A DNA stretch of 64,000 nucleotides from Bin22 sp965207275 (GTDB lineage Bacteria > Chloroflexota > Dehalococcoidia > Lucifugimonadales > UBA3495): the NCBI GenBank assembly GCA_965207275.1, contig CBDBMH010000001.1, positions 62,001-126,000 on the forward strand, written 5' to 3'. The notes below the pieces were generated by a model that ran no database searches, was not told the origin of the DNA, and saw only the letters and a program-made list of their open reading frames with translations. The position numbers and the translations under genes were made by a program. Below, piece after piece: positions 45,325 through 54,090 of this stretch (position 1 is the stretch's first letter; each line of letters starts with the position of its first letter).

Positions 45325-46214
45325 TCAGTGTTCTTGGCCAGGCCTCGGTAGCGTACCCCCGATGGGGCTCGGGGGCAGGCTCTTGGCCCGTATGGAGGCC
45401 TTAGCCTTTTCCCTCAGCGCCGCCGGACTGTCCGGCTCCAGCTTTCGCCGCTGGCCCGGCTTCATCGCCACCTGCCACTCCACCGCCAACTCCCGATTCT
45501 CCGGCCGTTTCCGCACTCCAATGCAGCCTGCGTCTCCCCACACCTGTTTCTCCCCGCCGTGCAACAACCGGTGGGCTTCGGTCACGTCATGCACGTTGGC
45601 TGAGGTGGCGCTCAGGCTGTGGACTATCCCCGTCTTCGCGTCCACCCCGATGTGCAGCTTCATCCCGAAGTCGTATTGGTTGCCCTTCTTCACCTGACGC
45701 ATCTCCGGGTCCCGCTCCCCAGCGCGGTTCCTGGTGGACGACGGCGCCTCAATGATGGCGGCGTCCACGATGGTTCCCTCCCGCAGCCGTACCCCTTGCT
45801 CTTCCAAGTGGCCCTTAATCTCTTCAAACAGTCCCTGACCCAGTTGATGCTGCTCCAACAGGTGGCGAAAGTGCAGGATGGCACTCTCGTCGGGAAGGGA
45901 CTCCGTCAACCTCAGTCCAGCAAAGCGTCGCACCGACTCCGCTTCGTACAACAAGTCCTCCATGGCCGGATCACTGAGAGCCTGCCCCCGCGAAGGCGGG
46001 GGTTGTAACACAGTTGCACGATATGCACCCGCAGCATCACCGGCAGGGAGTAAGGCCGCCGACCTCTCTCCGATGAGAAGTAGCGGGGCCGGATACGCCC
46101 CTCCAGCTTCTCCCAGGGTACCAGGGACTCCATTCGTTCCAGGAAGACTTCTCGACGGGTCCGGCGCTTCTTGCCCTGGTATTCCAAATCGGCGAAGCTG
46201 GCCTGGTCCGTCAT
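45325..46214 (-). pseudogene. IS5 transposase, disrupted
   Basis: The N-terminal frame starts at 'MTDQASFADLEYQGKKRRTRREVFLERMESLVPW' and runs to 'MLRVHIVQLCYN'. The C-terminal frame continues with 'LSDPAMEDLLYEAESVRRFAGLRL', 'DAAIIEAPSSTRNRAGERDPEMRQVKKGNQYDFGMKLHIGVDAKTGIVHS' and 'VWGDAGCIGVRKRPE', the usual IS5 DDE core with Asp in 'IVDAAI' and 'VWGDAG'. The frames are separated by 23 inserted bases at 45979-46001, so the protein should not be made intact. A programmed frameshift is unlikely because the insert is a palindrome. Confidence 0.85.
45979..46001. repeat. 23-base palindromic insert in the IS5 transposase
   Basis: Contains CCCCCGC-GAAG-GCGGGGG, a compact hairpin of the dispersed-repeat type. 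Removing these 23 bases would rejoin the transposase frame 'QLCYN' to 'LSDPAMEDLL'. Confidence 0.7.
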
Positions 46215-46299
46215 ACTGTCCTCCTTCCCCATGAGCTCCTCTGCCTTCAGTATGCCAGTATGACACATCCCAATATTTGTTCAGAGGTTCCCTAAGTTC

Positions 46300-46851
46300 A
46301 GGCTAGCGTCAGGCGATGAGAGTCCGATCAATTAGCAGAACCTACGCCGGACCACCGGGCCGCCCTGACCACCCAGGCCGCTGATTGCGCCCGCAGCCGG
46401 GACTGCGGCGTTGGACCTGCTGCCCACCTCCCGCTCCGCCGTGGGTTACTGGCACCACGACAAGAACTACGTGGTCCACCCCGACGTCTCCTTCATCCTG
46501 GACCTGCCCGGGGGCTACCGCCACTGCTTCCTGGAATACGAGCGCCGGGCCACCACGCCCAGGAGAGTGCGCGCCAGGCTGGAGAACTACCGCCGCTACT
46601 TCCGGAGCGGCTACGCCCGCCGGGACCACGGCGGGGACCTGCCCCTGGTGCTGTTCGTGTTCGAGACCCCCGACGACGAGGACGCCTTCATGGACGCCGC
46701 CAGCTACGTCGATCACGCCCCCTTTGCCAGCTCCAACCTGGAGACCATTGCCCAGCGGGGCATCCTGGCTGACACGTGGCTGCCGCCCGCGCCGGAACCC
46801 TGGGAGAGGCTGCCATTGCGGCGACTGGTCAAGGTGCAACTTTGCCGGTGA
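46300..46851 (+). pseudogene. 3' relic of a Replic_Relax-like gene
   Basis: Aligns with the last ~170 codons of the intact gene at 55800-57854: 'DLLPTSRSAVGYWHHDKNYVVHPDVSFILDLPGGYRHCFLEYERRATTPRRVRARLENYRRYF...'. A short deletion near 46365 and a lost base near 46408 break the frame. IS5 was inserted 8 bases from where the homology starts. Everything upstream is gone. Confidence 0.75.
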
Positions 46852-47087
46852 TGTGGCTCCCGGTGTTTCCTATAGGGAGGCCACAAACAAACGCAAGTGA
46901 CAGGGTTTTTTCTTGTCTTATTCCTGTCTGACCCCAAAAGCCTCCGGCTTGCATTCTGTTGCAGAAATCGGGACGTTCGGGGGAGAAGCATTGGCCCGGC
47001 TCTGGTGGACGGCAAAGCCGCTGGCACGTATGACACATAAGGATTGACCCGTAAATGAAACATGATGACACGATGGGAGGTGAGGCA
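46852..47087 (+). promoter_or_regulatory. Control region of the HTH gene at 47088
   Basis: Contains TTTCCTATAG (46866-46875), a TTGCATTCTGTTGCAG-type site near 46951-46966 and a conserved block GCTGGCACGTATGACACATA before the start. All three occur in the same order before the paralogous gene at 55561. Confidence 0.5.
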
Positions 47088-47441
47088 ATGCGACTGCTGA
47101 CCAAGGCGGAAGCCTGCCGGGAACTGAAGCTGTCTCTGTCCACGCTGAACCGGCGCATCGCCGCCGGGGAGGTGCCGGTTAGACGGGAGCCGCGAGGACG
47201 GCGGCACTGGGTGTACGTGATGCTGGACGACGACCCGCCGGGGAACGGAGAGGCTACTGATCCGGCGTTGGCGATGGCCCGGGAGCGGATTCGCGGCCTG
47301 GAGGGGCAGGTGGATTTGTTGCAAGGACAGCTTGAAATGGAACGGCAACGAGACGCGGAGTTGGTGGACGAGCTGAATGCGGCGCAAACGGCTATGGCGC
47401 AGGGGCGGCGCGGTTCCTGGTGGCGGTTCTGGCAATCGTGA
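47088..47441 (+). CDS. MerR/excisionase-like HTH protein with coiled coil (117 aa)
   Basis: 'MRLLTKAEACRELKLSLSTLNRRIAAGEVPVRREPRGRRHWVYVML' is a winged helix-turn-helix of the MerR/excisionase (HTH_17) kind, followed by a coiled coil ('RERIRGLEGQVDLLQGQLEMERQRDAELVDELNAAQ') and a Trp/Arg tail. Start behind GGGAGGTG. It lies directly after the Replic_Relax relic, as its paralogue at 55160 follows the intact gene. It probably controls element gene expression or excision. Confidence 0.75.
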   Translation: MRLLTKAEACRELKLSLSTLNRRIAAGEVPVRREPRGRRHWVYVMLDDDPPGNGEATDPALAMARERIRGLEGQVDLLQGQLEMERQRDAELVDELNAAQTAMAQGRRGSWWRFWQS

Positions 47442-47853
47442 GGGTGTCGCCGGTGGACTACGGCCCCGGCTGACCAATCCATCCCGGATTGGAGAGGGAC
47501 AATTTCCGAAACCGGCAATCCCGCTTCCCTCTAGCCCAAAATCCATCCCGTGACAGGGTGACTTGCCTCCTGCAACAAAGTCACTGTAGAGATACCATTG
47601 AAGCGGGTCAGACTTGGCAGGTCATGGAACCGTCTGGTCTAACGAATCTAGGCTTGGCGACTGTCACCGCACCTATCACCGAAACGGAGGCCGAAAGATA
47701 TGCGTTCCATTGCCGACAAGGTTTCCCAGCTAGCTGGTCATTCTTGGGGAGAGACTCACCAGCGAGTAACCACCAACCTGAGTAACCACCAACCTTTGGA
47801 TAAGTTTAATCGGTCTAGCGGCGTTCACCACATTCCTCTGGTGTTTCGACCTG
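47442..47853. other. Intergenic region with a direct repeat
   Basis: No gene seen. GAGTAACCACCAACC occurs twice one base apart (47764-47778, 47780-47794), just before the membrane protein frame. GC content is lower than average. Confidence 0.4.
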
Positions 47854-48543
47854 TTGGACGGTCTGTTAAACAAGATTGTACTAAATCTGCTGTATGCGGC
47901 GATTCCGTTTTTGCTGTTTTTGGACGCAAAAGGTGGCACACCCGAGAGCCGCCGAGTCAACCTGGGAATTCTGGCGTCTGTATCGGTAATTACTGTTGCT
48001 CTCGCGGTTGCGGTAGGCGAGGAGTACGACCTGAATTTCCTGAGAATAAACGGCAGTATGCTGTTCATATCCCTCCCGGTCTTGTTCATTTTCACGAAAC
48101 TGGTCTGGATGAAGCGGCTACTGGGATTCGGAATCGTGCCCGCGATGGCCCTAGCCTTGTTCTACTTGGTTATGGAGGAGATTCCGGCTGGCGATAGGAT
48201 TAACTACTTGTTGGTCCCCTTTGTACTGGTCCTCATTATAGGTGTTGTCTTGGCCTTGCTGGGATGGGCGCTGTTGGCGGGTGCGGAACGGTGGCGACAG
48301 TGCCCCACCGTGGCGCCCCTGATGGAAAGTCTTTCGATGTTGGTGCTCTTTCTGCCACTCATCCTACTGGCGGTCGCAGTTCCCAGAGAGTTCCCGAATG
48401 GGGAAACCTGGTCGGCGGTATCCGCTACTGTCGTTGGGGTCCTATTCAGCAGCGTGGTATCGGTGCCGCTCAGGCAATTCCTCTTGGATTGGGGCAAGCT
48501 TCCGCCAAATCGCCGATGGGAAGGTCGAGATAACGCTGAATAG
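47854..48543 (+). CDS. Multi-pass membrane protein (about 229 aa)
   Basis: Six or so hydrophobic segments ('IVLNLLYAAIPFLLFL', 'LGILASVSVITVALAVAV', 'SMLFISLPVLFIF', 'LGFGIVPAMALALFYLVM', 'LLVPFVLVLIIGVVLALLGWALL', 'LSMLVLFLPLILLAVAV'). The start is uncertain: the TTG at 47854 is the first usual start codon, but the open frame extends upstream to 47782. No family recognised. Low GC suggests recent acquisition. Confidence 0.5.
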   Translation: MDGLLNKIVLNLLYAAIPFLLFLDAKGGTPESRRVNLGILASVSVITVALAVAVGEEYDLNFLRINGSMLFISLPVLFIFTKLVWMKRLLGFGIVPAMALALFYLVMEEIPAGDRINYLLVPFVLVLIIGVVLALLGWALLAGAERWRQCPTVAPLMESLSMLVLFLPLILLAVAVPREFPNGETWSAVSATVVGVLFSSVVSVPLRQFLLDWGKLPPNRRWEGRDNAE

Positions 48544-48788
48544 GAGTGCCGGGTCGAGCAATTCTTGCCCGACCGGGCACTCCACCTAAAGGTGCCCAGC
48601 ACGAGGGTCAATGGTGGAAGTTGGTTGCCAAGAGGTCGTGCCAGCGTGCCGTGTCCTCTGTTCACGAGACGCTTTTGGAATCTGTCTGAACCGTTGAGTC
48701 ACAAGGCTGCTTTGCACGAATTGCCGGGCCATGGTGGCAAAGGAACGAAACAATCATCTGCCCACCAGACTTGTAATTCGTATTATGA

Positions 48789-50030
48789 ATGATTATCATT
48801 GAGCATATGTTAGAAGCTACGCTCCCACGACTAGTCGTTCCCAGCCTTGAGGATCGTCTCCGGGTCATGCCCGCTGTGGTGGTCACGGGAGCCCGGCAGA
48901 CGGGCAAGAGCACCTTGGCCCAAGAACTGACCTCCGGCAGTCGCCGCTTCTTCACCCTGGACGACCTGGACGTACTGGACGCGGCCCGCCGCGACCCGGA
49001 AGTCCTGCTGGGAGGGAACCAACCAGTTACCATCGACGAAGTGCAACGAGAACCTGACCTTCTGCACGCGGTGAAGCGTGCTATTGACCGCCAGCGCCAG
49101 CCGGGGAGATTCCTTTTAACCGGCTCGGCCAACCTGCTTCTGATGCGCCAGGTGTCCGAATCGCTTGCGGGAAGGGCCAGCTACCTAACTTTGTGGCCAA
49201 TGACCCGGCGTGAGCAGCGGGGCTTGGGGCGCGGAGGTCTGTGGGAGGAACTACTGGGAGCGCAAGACAAAGATTGGCCTGACCTAGTAGCTGCCCACCC
49301 GGACCAATCGGAGGACTGGCGGTTACTGGCGCGCCGGGGAGGGTTCCCTTCTCCGGCACTCCATCTGGATTCAGATCAGGCCCGGGAAATCTGGTTTGAC
49401 GGTTACGTGCGCACCTACTTGGAAAGGGACTTGCAGGGACTCTCATCCATCTCGGCATTGCCCGACTTCCGTCGGTTGATGCGGGCAGCCTGCCTCCGCA
49501 TGGGACAACTGGTCAACCAGGCAGAGTTGGGCCGGGATGTGGCCCTTCCCCAACCCACCGTGCATCGCTACCTAAATCTCCTGGAAACGTCTTATTTGCT
49601 GGTGCGGCTTCCCGCCTACGCAGTCAACCGCACCAAGCGACTGATCAAGTCGCCGAAGGTGTATTGGGGTGATACCGGGGTGGCACTGCATCTTACTCAG
49701 GAAGAGGAACCGCGAGGGGCGCACTTGGAGAACTTGGTGCTGCACGACCTGCTAACCTGGCGGGACACCCGACTTGGCCGGGCCGATGTATTCTACTGGC
49801 GCACCACGATAGGCGAGGAAGTGGACTTCGTAATCGAGGCTGAGGACCAACTGTTACCCATTGAGGTCAAGGCTACGACTAGGCCGCGCCTCCGAGATGT
49901 ACCCCACCTGAGGACCTTTCGAACCGAGTATGGAGAAAGAGCGAGAGCTGGGATATTGCTACACGCCGGAGAAATGCTTGACTGGATTGTGCCGGACGTT
50001 CTGGCCGTTCCCTGGTGGAGGGTTCTGTAA
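48789..50030 (+). CDS. AAA-type ATPase with DUF4143 domain (413 aa)
   Basis: Walker A 'VTGARQTGKST' (about 32-42) and the 'LDDLDVLDAARRDPEVLL..NQPVTIDEVQREPDLLHAVKRAID' Walker B region place it in the AAA_14 family. The C-terminal half contains the DUF4143 nuclease-like signature 'WRTTIGEEVDFVIEAEDQLLPIEVKAT' (E-V-D ... E-V-K). The middle winged helix is 'ALPQPTVHRYLNLLETSYLLVRLPAY'. Length is normal. Such proteins are widespread on mobile islands, and their role is not established. Confidence 0.88.
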   Translation: MIIIEHMLEATLPRLVVPSLEDRLRVMPAVVVTGARQTGKSTLAQELTSGSRRFFTLDDLDVLDAARRDPEVLLGGNQPVTIDEVQREPDLLHAVKRAIDRQRQPGRFLLTGSANLLLMRQVSESLAGRASYLTLWPMTRREQRGLGRGGLWEELLGAQDKDWPDLVAAHPDQSEDWRLLARRGGFPSPALHLDSDQAREIWFDGYVRTYLERDLQGLSSISALPDFRRLMRAACLRMGQLVNQAELGRDVALPQPTVHRYLNLLETSYLLVRLPAYAVNRTKRLIKSPKVYWGDTGVALHLTQEEEPRGAHLENLVLHDLLTWRDTRLGRADVFYWRTTIGEEVDFVIEAEDQLLPIEVKATTRPRLRDVPHLRTFRTEYGERARAGILLHAGEMLDWIVPDVLAVPWWRVL

Positions 50031-50186
50031 AGAGTATTTGGTACGATGAAGTCCGAGTAACCGCATTGGAAGCCTAACAATCGCCGATTACCTACTTCGT
50101 GGCCGACCTAAGCAACGAGCTCGCAAAAAGGGAGTAAAGAACGTCAAAGGCATATCACAGCATCAAATAAAAGGAGGACCTATCAC

Positions 50187-50834
50187 ATGCCCACAATTGA
50201 ACTGGGATTAGATAGTGGCTTAATCAGGTACAACTTTGACCTCTATGCCGGGTTTATGGCTTTGTTAGAGCCGCACGTAGAGGGAACCCTGCAAGATTGG
50301 ACCCAGGCTGTAGAACGACAAGCCCAACAGATAAAAGATGAGGATGAGCGGAGTATTTTCTACGAGTTCCATTCTGAAGAGTATGCTGAGCGTCAGCAGT
50401 TCAGGTACATCCTGATGAACTCGTTCTTTTCTGCTTCCTTCGCATTGTTTGAGCATCATCTGTTGCGAATTTGTGAGAATGCTCGGAGACGTAGCAAGAA
50501 CCCTTTCTCCGTTAAAGACCTAAAGTCTTCTTCGGCTACGGACAATGCGAAGGAATACCTGAGAAAACTCGGCGTTGGCTTCCCTTCTGGAACCTCGACA
50601 TGGGAGGAGATCACAAAATACCGAACTATCAGGAACAAGATAATGCATGAGGGAGGCTCTCTTCCCCGCAGAGGGAGTATCACTGATTATGCCAAGCAAA
50701 AACAAATTGCTTCTGGTGGAGGAGTTAGTCTGGAATTGACTCGGCCGTTTTGTGAGGAAGCTCTCGATAACATGAAGCTATTCCTCCTAGATGTTCAGCG
50801 CACTTACGACAGTTGGCGTGCGAGTGAGAAATAA
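50187..50834 (+). CDS. HEPN-like protein (215 aa)
   Basis: All-helical protein with the HEPN ribonuclease motif R-x4-H as Arg149-Asn-Lys-Ile-Met-His154 in 'YRTIRNKIMHEGG'. An earlier helix, 'FFSASFALFEHHLLRICENARRRSKN', suits the family. Start behind AAAAGGAGGACC. Notably AT-rich against its neighbours. HEPN proteins are frequent RNases in toxin-antitoxin and abortive-infection systems. No nucleotidyltransferase partner is adjacent; the AAA ATPase upstream could be the partner. Confidence 0.6.
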   Translation: MPTIELGLDSGLIRYNFDLYAGFMALLEPHVEGTLQDWTQAVERQAQQIKDEDERSIFYEFHSEEYAERQQFRYILMNSFFSASFALFEHHLLRICENARRRSKNPFSVKDLKSSSATDNAKEYLRKLGVGFPSGTSTWEEITKYRTIRNKIMHEGGSLPRRGSITDYAKQKQIASGGGVSLELTRPFCEEALDNMKLFLLDVQRTYDSWRASEK

Positions 50835-50909
50835 CACCCCATCGCAGAGAATTACATCGTCGACCGCCAATGACTCTGACCAGAACATTTCATACCAAAG
50901 GAGGACAGG

Positions 50910-52574
50910 ATGAGAAAACAGGTACAACCCCTCACCCCGGCGGCTCTCTACGCCCGGGTCTCCAGCGACCGCCAGGACGTGGACCTCTCCGTGGCCGCTC
51001 AACTCAGGGCGCTCAGGGACTACGCCAAGAGCAACGGCTACTCCGTGGCCCGCGAGTACGTGGACGAGGCCGAGAGCGGCCGGATCGCCGATAGGCCCCA
51101 GTTCCGCAAGATGATCGACGAGGGCAGCAAACCCAAGGCCCCCTTCCAGGTGATTCTTGTCTGGAAATTCAGCAGATTCACCAGGAAACGTGAGCACGCC
51201 GTGGCGTTCAAGGCCCAGCTGCGGCGCAAGGGCATCCGCGTCGTCTCCATCACCGAGCAGGCCGAGGACAACGCCACTGGCAGGCTGCTGGAGGGCATCA
51301 TCGAGTCGGTGGACGAATATTACAGCGAGAATCTTGGGCAAGAAGTGACGCGGGGAATGCGGGAGGCCGCTTCCCGTGGTTTCTTCCTGGGGTCCAAGGC
51401 ACCCTTCGGCTACACCCGCGTCAAGGTCAGCGACGGGGTGAAGGAACGTCCCACCCTGGAGGTGGACCCAGTGGCCGCGCCGATAGTCAGGGAGATATTC
51501 GAGAGTTCCCGCCGGGGCAACGGCCTCGCGGAGATCTGCAAGGAGCTGAACGGCCGGGGCATCACCAACCGGGGACGGCGCTGGCAGAAGAACGTGGTCC
51601 ACTACCTGCTGACCAACGAGGCGTACACCGGCACGGCAGTGTGGGGAGTGAAGAGCAAGGACGAGAAGGCGGGGGACCCGGTGAGGGTGGAGAACGCCTG
51701 GCCCGCCCTGGTGTCTCGGGAGCTGTTCGACGCCGTGCAGCAGGGACTCCACCAGCGGGCGCCCACGGTGCAGCGGCCCGCGCGGGTGGGCAGCCAGTAC
51801 CTTTTGAGCGGGCTCCTCCGCTGCGGGGTGTGCGGCAGGTCCTACTCCGCCCAGGGAGCCAAGAGCGGCCAGTTCGCTTACTACGTCTGCTCCAGCCTGT
51901 TTAGAGAGGGAGCGGGGGCGTGCAGCAACGGGCGCTACCTGAACGCCAGCAAGGTGGAGGACCTGGTGATCGAGAAGGTCAGGGAGCGGATGCTGACGGA
52001 GGAGACCATCACCGAGTTGGTGACCCTGGTGGCCGAGGAGATCGACAACCTGGCTGGCGAGGTCAACGGCCGGCTGACCGCCATCAACAGCGAGCTGTCC
52101 GACGTGGATACCCGGTTGGAGAACCTCTACCAGGCCCTGGAGACCCAGCAGTTGCCGATAGAGGTCCTCTCGCCCCGCATCCTGTCCCTGAAGAGCCGAC
52201 AGGACCAGCTTGTAGCGGCGCGGGAGGAGGCCGAGTTCCAGTTGGAGCAGCGGCGGGCGGAGTTGCCCACGTCAAAGGAGATCAAGGGGTACGTGGCGGA
52301 CTTCCGCGCACTCTTCCAGGATGGGACGTTCCCGGAGCGGAAGGCGTTGATCCGCAACTTCGTGCAGGGCATCGAGATCGTGGAGGACGAGGCGGTGCTG
52401 ACGTACACTATCCCCATGCCCCAGGACGGGGTGACGTCGGAATCGGCCTCGGTTCTTGATTTTGTCCAGTCCGGCCCACCAGACTTGACCGTAGACAGTA
52501 CCGGGGAGTGCAAAGCCATCTCCTCGGCGTCTTTTCCCCCTATGGGACTATCTTCGGGCATGGGGATTGCGTAG
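50910..52574 (+). CDS. Large serine recombinase alpha2 (554 aa)
   Basis: Near twin of alpha1 at 15489, same length: catalytic Ser in 'LYARVSSDRQD', recombinase domain 'GNGLAEICKELNGRGITNRGRRWQKN', zinc ribbon 'LRCGVCGRSYSAQGAK...YYVCSSLFREGAGAC', coiled coil, and end at 'VLDFVQSGPP' plus a read-through tail. Start behind AAAGGAGGACAGG. Unlike alpha1 it has no RHH gene in front; it follows the HEPN gene after 75 bases, so its control differs. Confidence 0.92.
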   Translation: MRKQVQPLTPAALYARVSSDRQDVDLSVAAQLRALRDYAKSNGYSVAREYVDEAESGRIADRPQFRKMIDEGSKPKAPFQVILVWKFSRFTRKREHAVAFKAQLRRKGIRVVSITEQAEDNATGRLLEGIIESVDEYYSENLGQEVTRGMREAASRGFFLGSKAPFGYTRVKVSDGVKERPTLEVDPVAAPIVREIFESSRRGNGLAEICKELNGRGITNRGRRWQKNVVHYLLTNEAYTGTAVWGVKSKDEKAGDPVRVENAWPALVSRELFDAVQQGLHQRAPTVQRPARVGSQYLLSGLLRCGVCGRSYSAQGAKSGQFAYYVCSSLFREGAGACSNGRYLNASKVEDLVIEKVRERMLTEETITELVTLVAEEIDNLAGEVNGRLTAINSELSDVDTRLENLYQALETQQLPIEVLSPRILSLKSRQDQLVAAREEAEFQLEQRRAELPTSKEIKGYVADFRALFQDGTFPERKALIRNFVQGIEIVEDEAVLTYTIPMPQDGVTSESASVLDFVQSGPPDLTVDSTGECKAISSASFPPMGLSSGMGIA

Positions 52575-54058
52575 CGCACCAACGCGCCGCCGGGTTCCAC
52601 CACGATCTCCCTCACGAAGGACTCGATGAAGGCCCGCCGCTCGGTGAGTTCGCTCTCCCGCAAATACCCGCTCAGGTCCTCGCAGTAGGCGGTGATGGTC
52701 TCCACATCGTCCAGGACCACTCTCCGCTGGGACAGCATGACCCGGGCATCCTCGGTCGTTTCCTCCAGCCTCTGCTGCCGCTCCCGGTGTTCCCGGATGC
52801 GGGGCATGAAGTCGTCCACGTCCAGGTCGGTGGTCTCCGCCAGGTTGTAGAGCCGGTCCAGCCGGCGCTTCACGTCGGCCAGTTCCGCCTCGGCGGTTTC
52901 CAGCCGTTGCCGCTGCTCCCTGGCGATGCCGTCCATCTCCTCGTCCACCAGCCTGACCAACTCGCGGATGTTGGACTCGGTGAGGATGTTGTCCCGGATG
53001 CGGTCAACCACCATCTCCTCGAAGCGGCGAGCGTTGAGCCGGGGACAGTCGCAGGCGCCGCTGCCCCGCTTCATCAACGACTGGCAGACGTAGTAGGCGA
53101 ACTGGCCGCTCTTGGAGTCCTGGCCGGACATGGCCCGGCGGCAGGCCTTGCACTTGACCATCCCGCTGAGCAGGTAGGAACTGGCCACCCGCCGGGGATG
53201 CGCCTGCCTGGGGGCGCGGGAGCTCAACTGCTTGTTCACCTTGCGGAACTGGGTCTTGGTGATGATGGCGGGGAAGGCTTGCTCCACGCGCACCGGCTCC
53301 CCCTTGTGCTTGGCCGAAGTCCCCCAGGTCAGAGTGCCGGTATAGGTCTCGTTGCGCAGGATGATGTGGACGCCGTTCTTGGACCAGGGCCTTCCGGTGG
53401 GGTTGGCGATGCCCTCGTCGTTGAGGGTGCGGGTGATGTCCAGGATGCCCTTGCCGGACTCGGCCAGGTTGAAGATGCGCTGAACCACCGGAGCCGTGGC
53501 CGGGTCCAGTTCCAGGGTGGGGCGTTTCTTGGCCCCGTCCTGGACCATCAGCTTGCGGTAGCCGTAGGGGACGCGGCTGGCGACCCAGAAGCCCCGGGAG
53601 GCGGCTTCCCGCATTCCCCGGTACACCTCTTCGGCAAGATTTTCGCTATAAAATTCATCCACTGACTCGATGATGGCCTCCATGAGCTTGCCGGTGGGTG
53701 AGTCGTCGGCGTGCTCGGTGATGGAGACGACGCGGATGCCCTTCCTGCGGAGCATGGACTTGAAGGCTACGGCGTGCTCCCTCTTCCGGGTGAACCTCGA
53801 GAATTTCCAGACTAAAATCTCGCTAAAGGGCGATTCCGGCTTGTTGGCCTCGTCCAGCATCTTGCGGAACTGGGGGCGGTCGGCGATTCTGCCGCTCTCA
53901 GCCTCGTCCACGTACTCGCGGGCTATGGAGTAGCCGTTGCGCTCGGCGTAGTCGCGGAGGGCGCGGAGTTGAGCGGCGACGGAGAGGTCCACGTCCTGGC
54001 GGTCGCTGGAAACGCGGGCGTAGAGCGCCGCTGGTATCAGGTCGTTTCGTTCATTCAT
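52127..54058 (-). CDS. Large serine recombinase beta2 (643 aa)
   Basis: Convergent partner of alpha2. 'MNERNDLIPAALYARVSSDRQDVDLS' starts behind GGAGGTCTGGCAT. Catalytic, recombinase, zinc-ribbon ('CKACRRAMSGQDSKSGQFAYYVCQSLMKRGSGAC') and coiled-coil parts are complete. The natural end is probably near 'LSTVKSGGPDW'; the ~100 residues beyond are antisense alpha2 sequence. It shares 'MSGQDSK' and 'RLNARRFEEMVV' with the remnant at 38104, its closest relative. Confidence 0.9.
   Translation of the reverse strand: MNERNDLIPAALYARVSSDRQDVDLSVAAQLRALRDYAERNGYSIAREYVDEAESGRIADRPQFRKMLDEANKPESPFSEILVWKFSRFTRKREHAVAFKSMLRRKGIRVVSITEHADDSPTGKLMEAIIESVDEFYSENLAEEVYRGMREAASRGFWVASRVPYGYRKLMVQDGAKKRPTLELDPATAPVVQRIFNLAESGKGILDITRTLNDEGIANPTGRPWSKNGVHIILRNETYTGTLTWGTSAKHKGEPVRVEQAFPAIITKTQFRKVNKQLSSRAPRQAHPRRVASSYLLSGMVKCKACRRAMSGQDSKSGQFAYYVCQSLMKRGSGACDCPRLNARRFEEMVVDRIRDNILTESNIRELVRLVDEEMDGIAREQRQRLETAEAELADVKRRLDRLYNLAETTDLDVDDFMPRIREHRERQQRLEETTEDARVMLSQRRVVLDDVETITAYCEDLSGYLRESELTERRAFIESFVREIVVEPGGALVRYAIPMPEDSPIGGKDAEEMALHSPVLSTVKSGGPDWTKSRTEADSDVTPSWGMGIVYVSTASSSTISMPCTKLRINAFRSGNVPSWKSARKSATYPLISFDVGNSARRCSNWNSASSRAATSWSCRLFRDRMRGERTSIGNCWVSRAW
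52410..52481. repeat. 72-bp junction of recombinase cassette 2
   Basis: Exact match to 16989-17060, ending at CCGGCCCACCA, where the two cassettes diverge. It contains the meeting point of the alpha2 and beta2 3' ends. Confidence 0.55.
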
Positions 54059-54090
54059 ATGCCAGACCTCCAAAACTCTCAGTGATGGCC

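Larger units (their letters stand above)
45114..46291. mobile_element. IS5-family insertion sequence
   Basis: 1178 bp with terminal inverted repeats GGACACTCTGAACA and GGAACCTCTGAACA, flanked by a 4-base target duplication CTAA (45110-45113 and 46292-46295). It carries one transposase gene on the minus strand, broken by a 23-base insertion. Confidence 0.9.

Noticed and set aside
46866..46884. Resemblance of CCTATAGGGAGG to the +1 region of phage T7 promoters
   Set aside because: The upstream part of the T7 consensus is absent, other copies of the motif vary in the critical bases, and no phage RNA polymerase gene is in the window.
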